From assembly GCF_001424265.1 (NCBI RefSeq), contig NZ_LMOV01000024.1:284478-348477 (forward strand): a DNA stretch of 64,000 nucleotides. The letters run 5' to 3'. Position 1 is the stretch's first letter; every line of letters begins with the position of its first letter. A program made the translations under genes and the position numbers. The notes beneath the pieces are model-generated. The model saw nothing but the letters and a program-made list of their open reading frames with translations, did no database searches and had not been told where the DNA came from. This DNA comes from Acidovorax sp. Leaf160. GTDB taxonomy: Bacteria > Pseudomonadota > Gammaproteobacteria > Burkholderiales > Burkholderiaceae_C. Positions 63,505-64,000 of this stretch are shown piece by piece.

Positions 63505-64000
63505 ATGACATCAGCCACGCAGCGCCCCATCGGTGTTTTCGACAGCGGCATCGGCGGCCTGAGCGTGCTGCGCGCCCTGCGTGCAGAACTGCCGAACGAA
63601 CGCTTCGTCTATCTGGCCGACAGCGGCCATGCGCCCTACGGCGAGCGCGGCGATGCCTACGTTGCCGCGCGCACCCACGCCATTGCGGGGTATCTGCAGG
63701 CCGCGCACGACATCAAGGCGCTGGTCGTCGCCTGCAACACCGCTACCGCCGCCGCCATCCACGAAGTGCGCAGCCGTTACCCTGCGTTGCCGCTGGTGGG
63801 GCTGGAGCCGGCCATCAAGCCTTCCGTCGCCCTGACGCGCACAGGCCACATCGGCGTGATCGGCACCCGGGGCACGCTCGGCAGCAGCAAGTTTGGGCGG
63901 CTGATGACTTCATTGCAGGGCCAGGCGCACTTCGTGGTGCAGCCGTGCGACGGGCTGGCCTACGCCATCGAGCGCACGACGGACCACGGCCCTGCCGCCG
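63505..64000 (+). CDS. murI: Glutamate racemase, cut by window end
   Basis: Makes D-glutamate for peptidoglycan. The first 165 residues are in the window. They include GVFDSGIGGLSVLRAL, YLADSGHAPYGERG and the first catalytic Cys in VVACNTATAAA (about 75), with VGLEPAIKP. The second Cys and the C-terminus lie beyond the window end. It appears as an independent gene after the fumarase terminator. Confidence 0.93.
   Translation, partial: MTSATQRPIGVFDSGIGGLSVLRALRAELPNERFVYLADSGHAPYGERGDAYVAARTHAIAGYLQAAHDIKALVVACNTATAAAIHEVRSRYPALPLVGLEPAIKPSVALTRTGHIGVIGTRGTLGSSKFGRLMTSLQGQAHFVVQPCDGLAYAIERTTDHGPAA

Overview
This 64-kb window is very GC-rich chromosomal DNA that reads as a Burkholderiales betaproteobacterium of the family Comamonadaceae. 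An Acidovorax/Paracidovorax-like strain is my best guess. The grounds are the ccoI-S-N-O-Q-P-G-H cbb3 oxidase cluster next to hemN and fnr, zapA followed by 6S RNA, a malonate-utilisation cluster, a Trp-rich small protein of a kind I associate with Burkholderiales, and a short interspersed palindromic repeat of a kind I associate with this family. No prophage, insertion sequence, tRNA, rRNA or CRISPR array was seen. Most of the DNA is core-genome-like with very high coding density.

Layout. 0.3-4.6 kb: a B12 operon on the minus strand (btuB, cobB, cobU) behind a cobalamin riboswitch. 4.7-5.8 kb: zapB-like, zapA and 6S RNA. 5.8-9.6 kb: a translationally coupled c-di-GMP pair (HD-GYP and PAS-GGDEF-EAL). 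9.8-21 kb: the microaerobic respiration block (SafE/DsbD-like protein, hemN, fnr, ccoNOQP-G-H, ccoS, ccoI) with three FNR-type palindromes that tie it into one regulon. 21-28 kb: a Liv-type ABC transporter with an amidohydrolase and a divergent LysR regulator. 28-34 kb: a malonate cluster (GntR regulator, malonyl-CoA decarboxylase, orphan Bug receptor, crotonase-fold protein, malonyl-CoA synthetase). 34-42 kb: GlxA-type regulator, MFS carrier, lgt, CSD-DUF1294 protein, bacterioferritin, ilvD. 42-46 kb: small cytochrome c, LapA-like protein, acsA, YqhA-type membrane protein. 46-51 kb: a ProVWX (ProU-type) glycine-betaine transporter behind a 490-nt leader with a perfect consensus promoter. 51-56 kb: a two-component system with a small exported protein, then a Fur-boxed TonB receptor preceded by nine octanucleotide repeats. 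56-64 kb: topoisomerase IB, fumC behind a Fur-like box, an MHYT-GGDEF-EAL protein, class I fumarase and the start of murI, which is cut by the window end.

Themes. Oxygen: FNR, the high-affinity oxidase, its copper and assembly factors and oxygen-independent haem synthesis form one physically linked unit. Iron: a Fur box before the receptor, another before the iron-free fumarase (with the Fe-S fumarase 3 kb away), and a bacterioferritin lacking the usual haem ligand. Carbon: malonate, acetate and a Liv-type substrate are taken up or activated to CoA esters. No clearly new defence or biosynthetic system was found. The more unusual items are the six-copy interspersed repeat (one copy inside a coding sequence), the 8-bp tandem array before the TonB receptor, the atypical crotonase in the malonate operon, and the structured proV leader.
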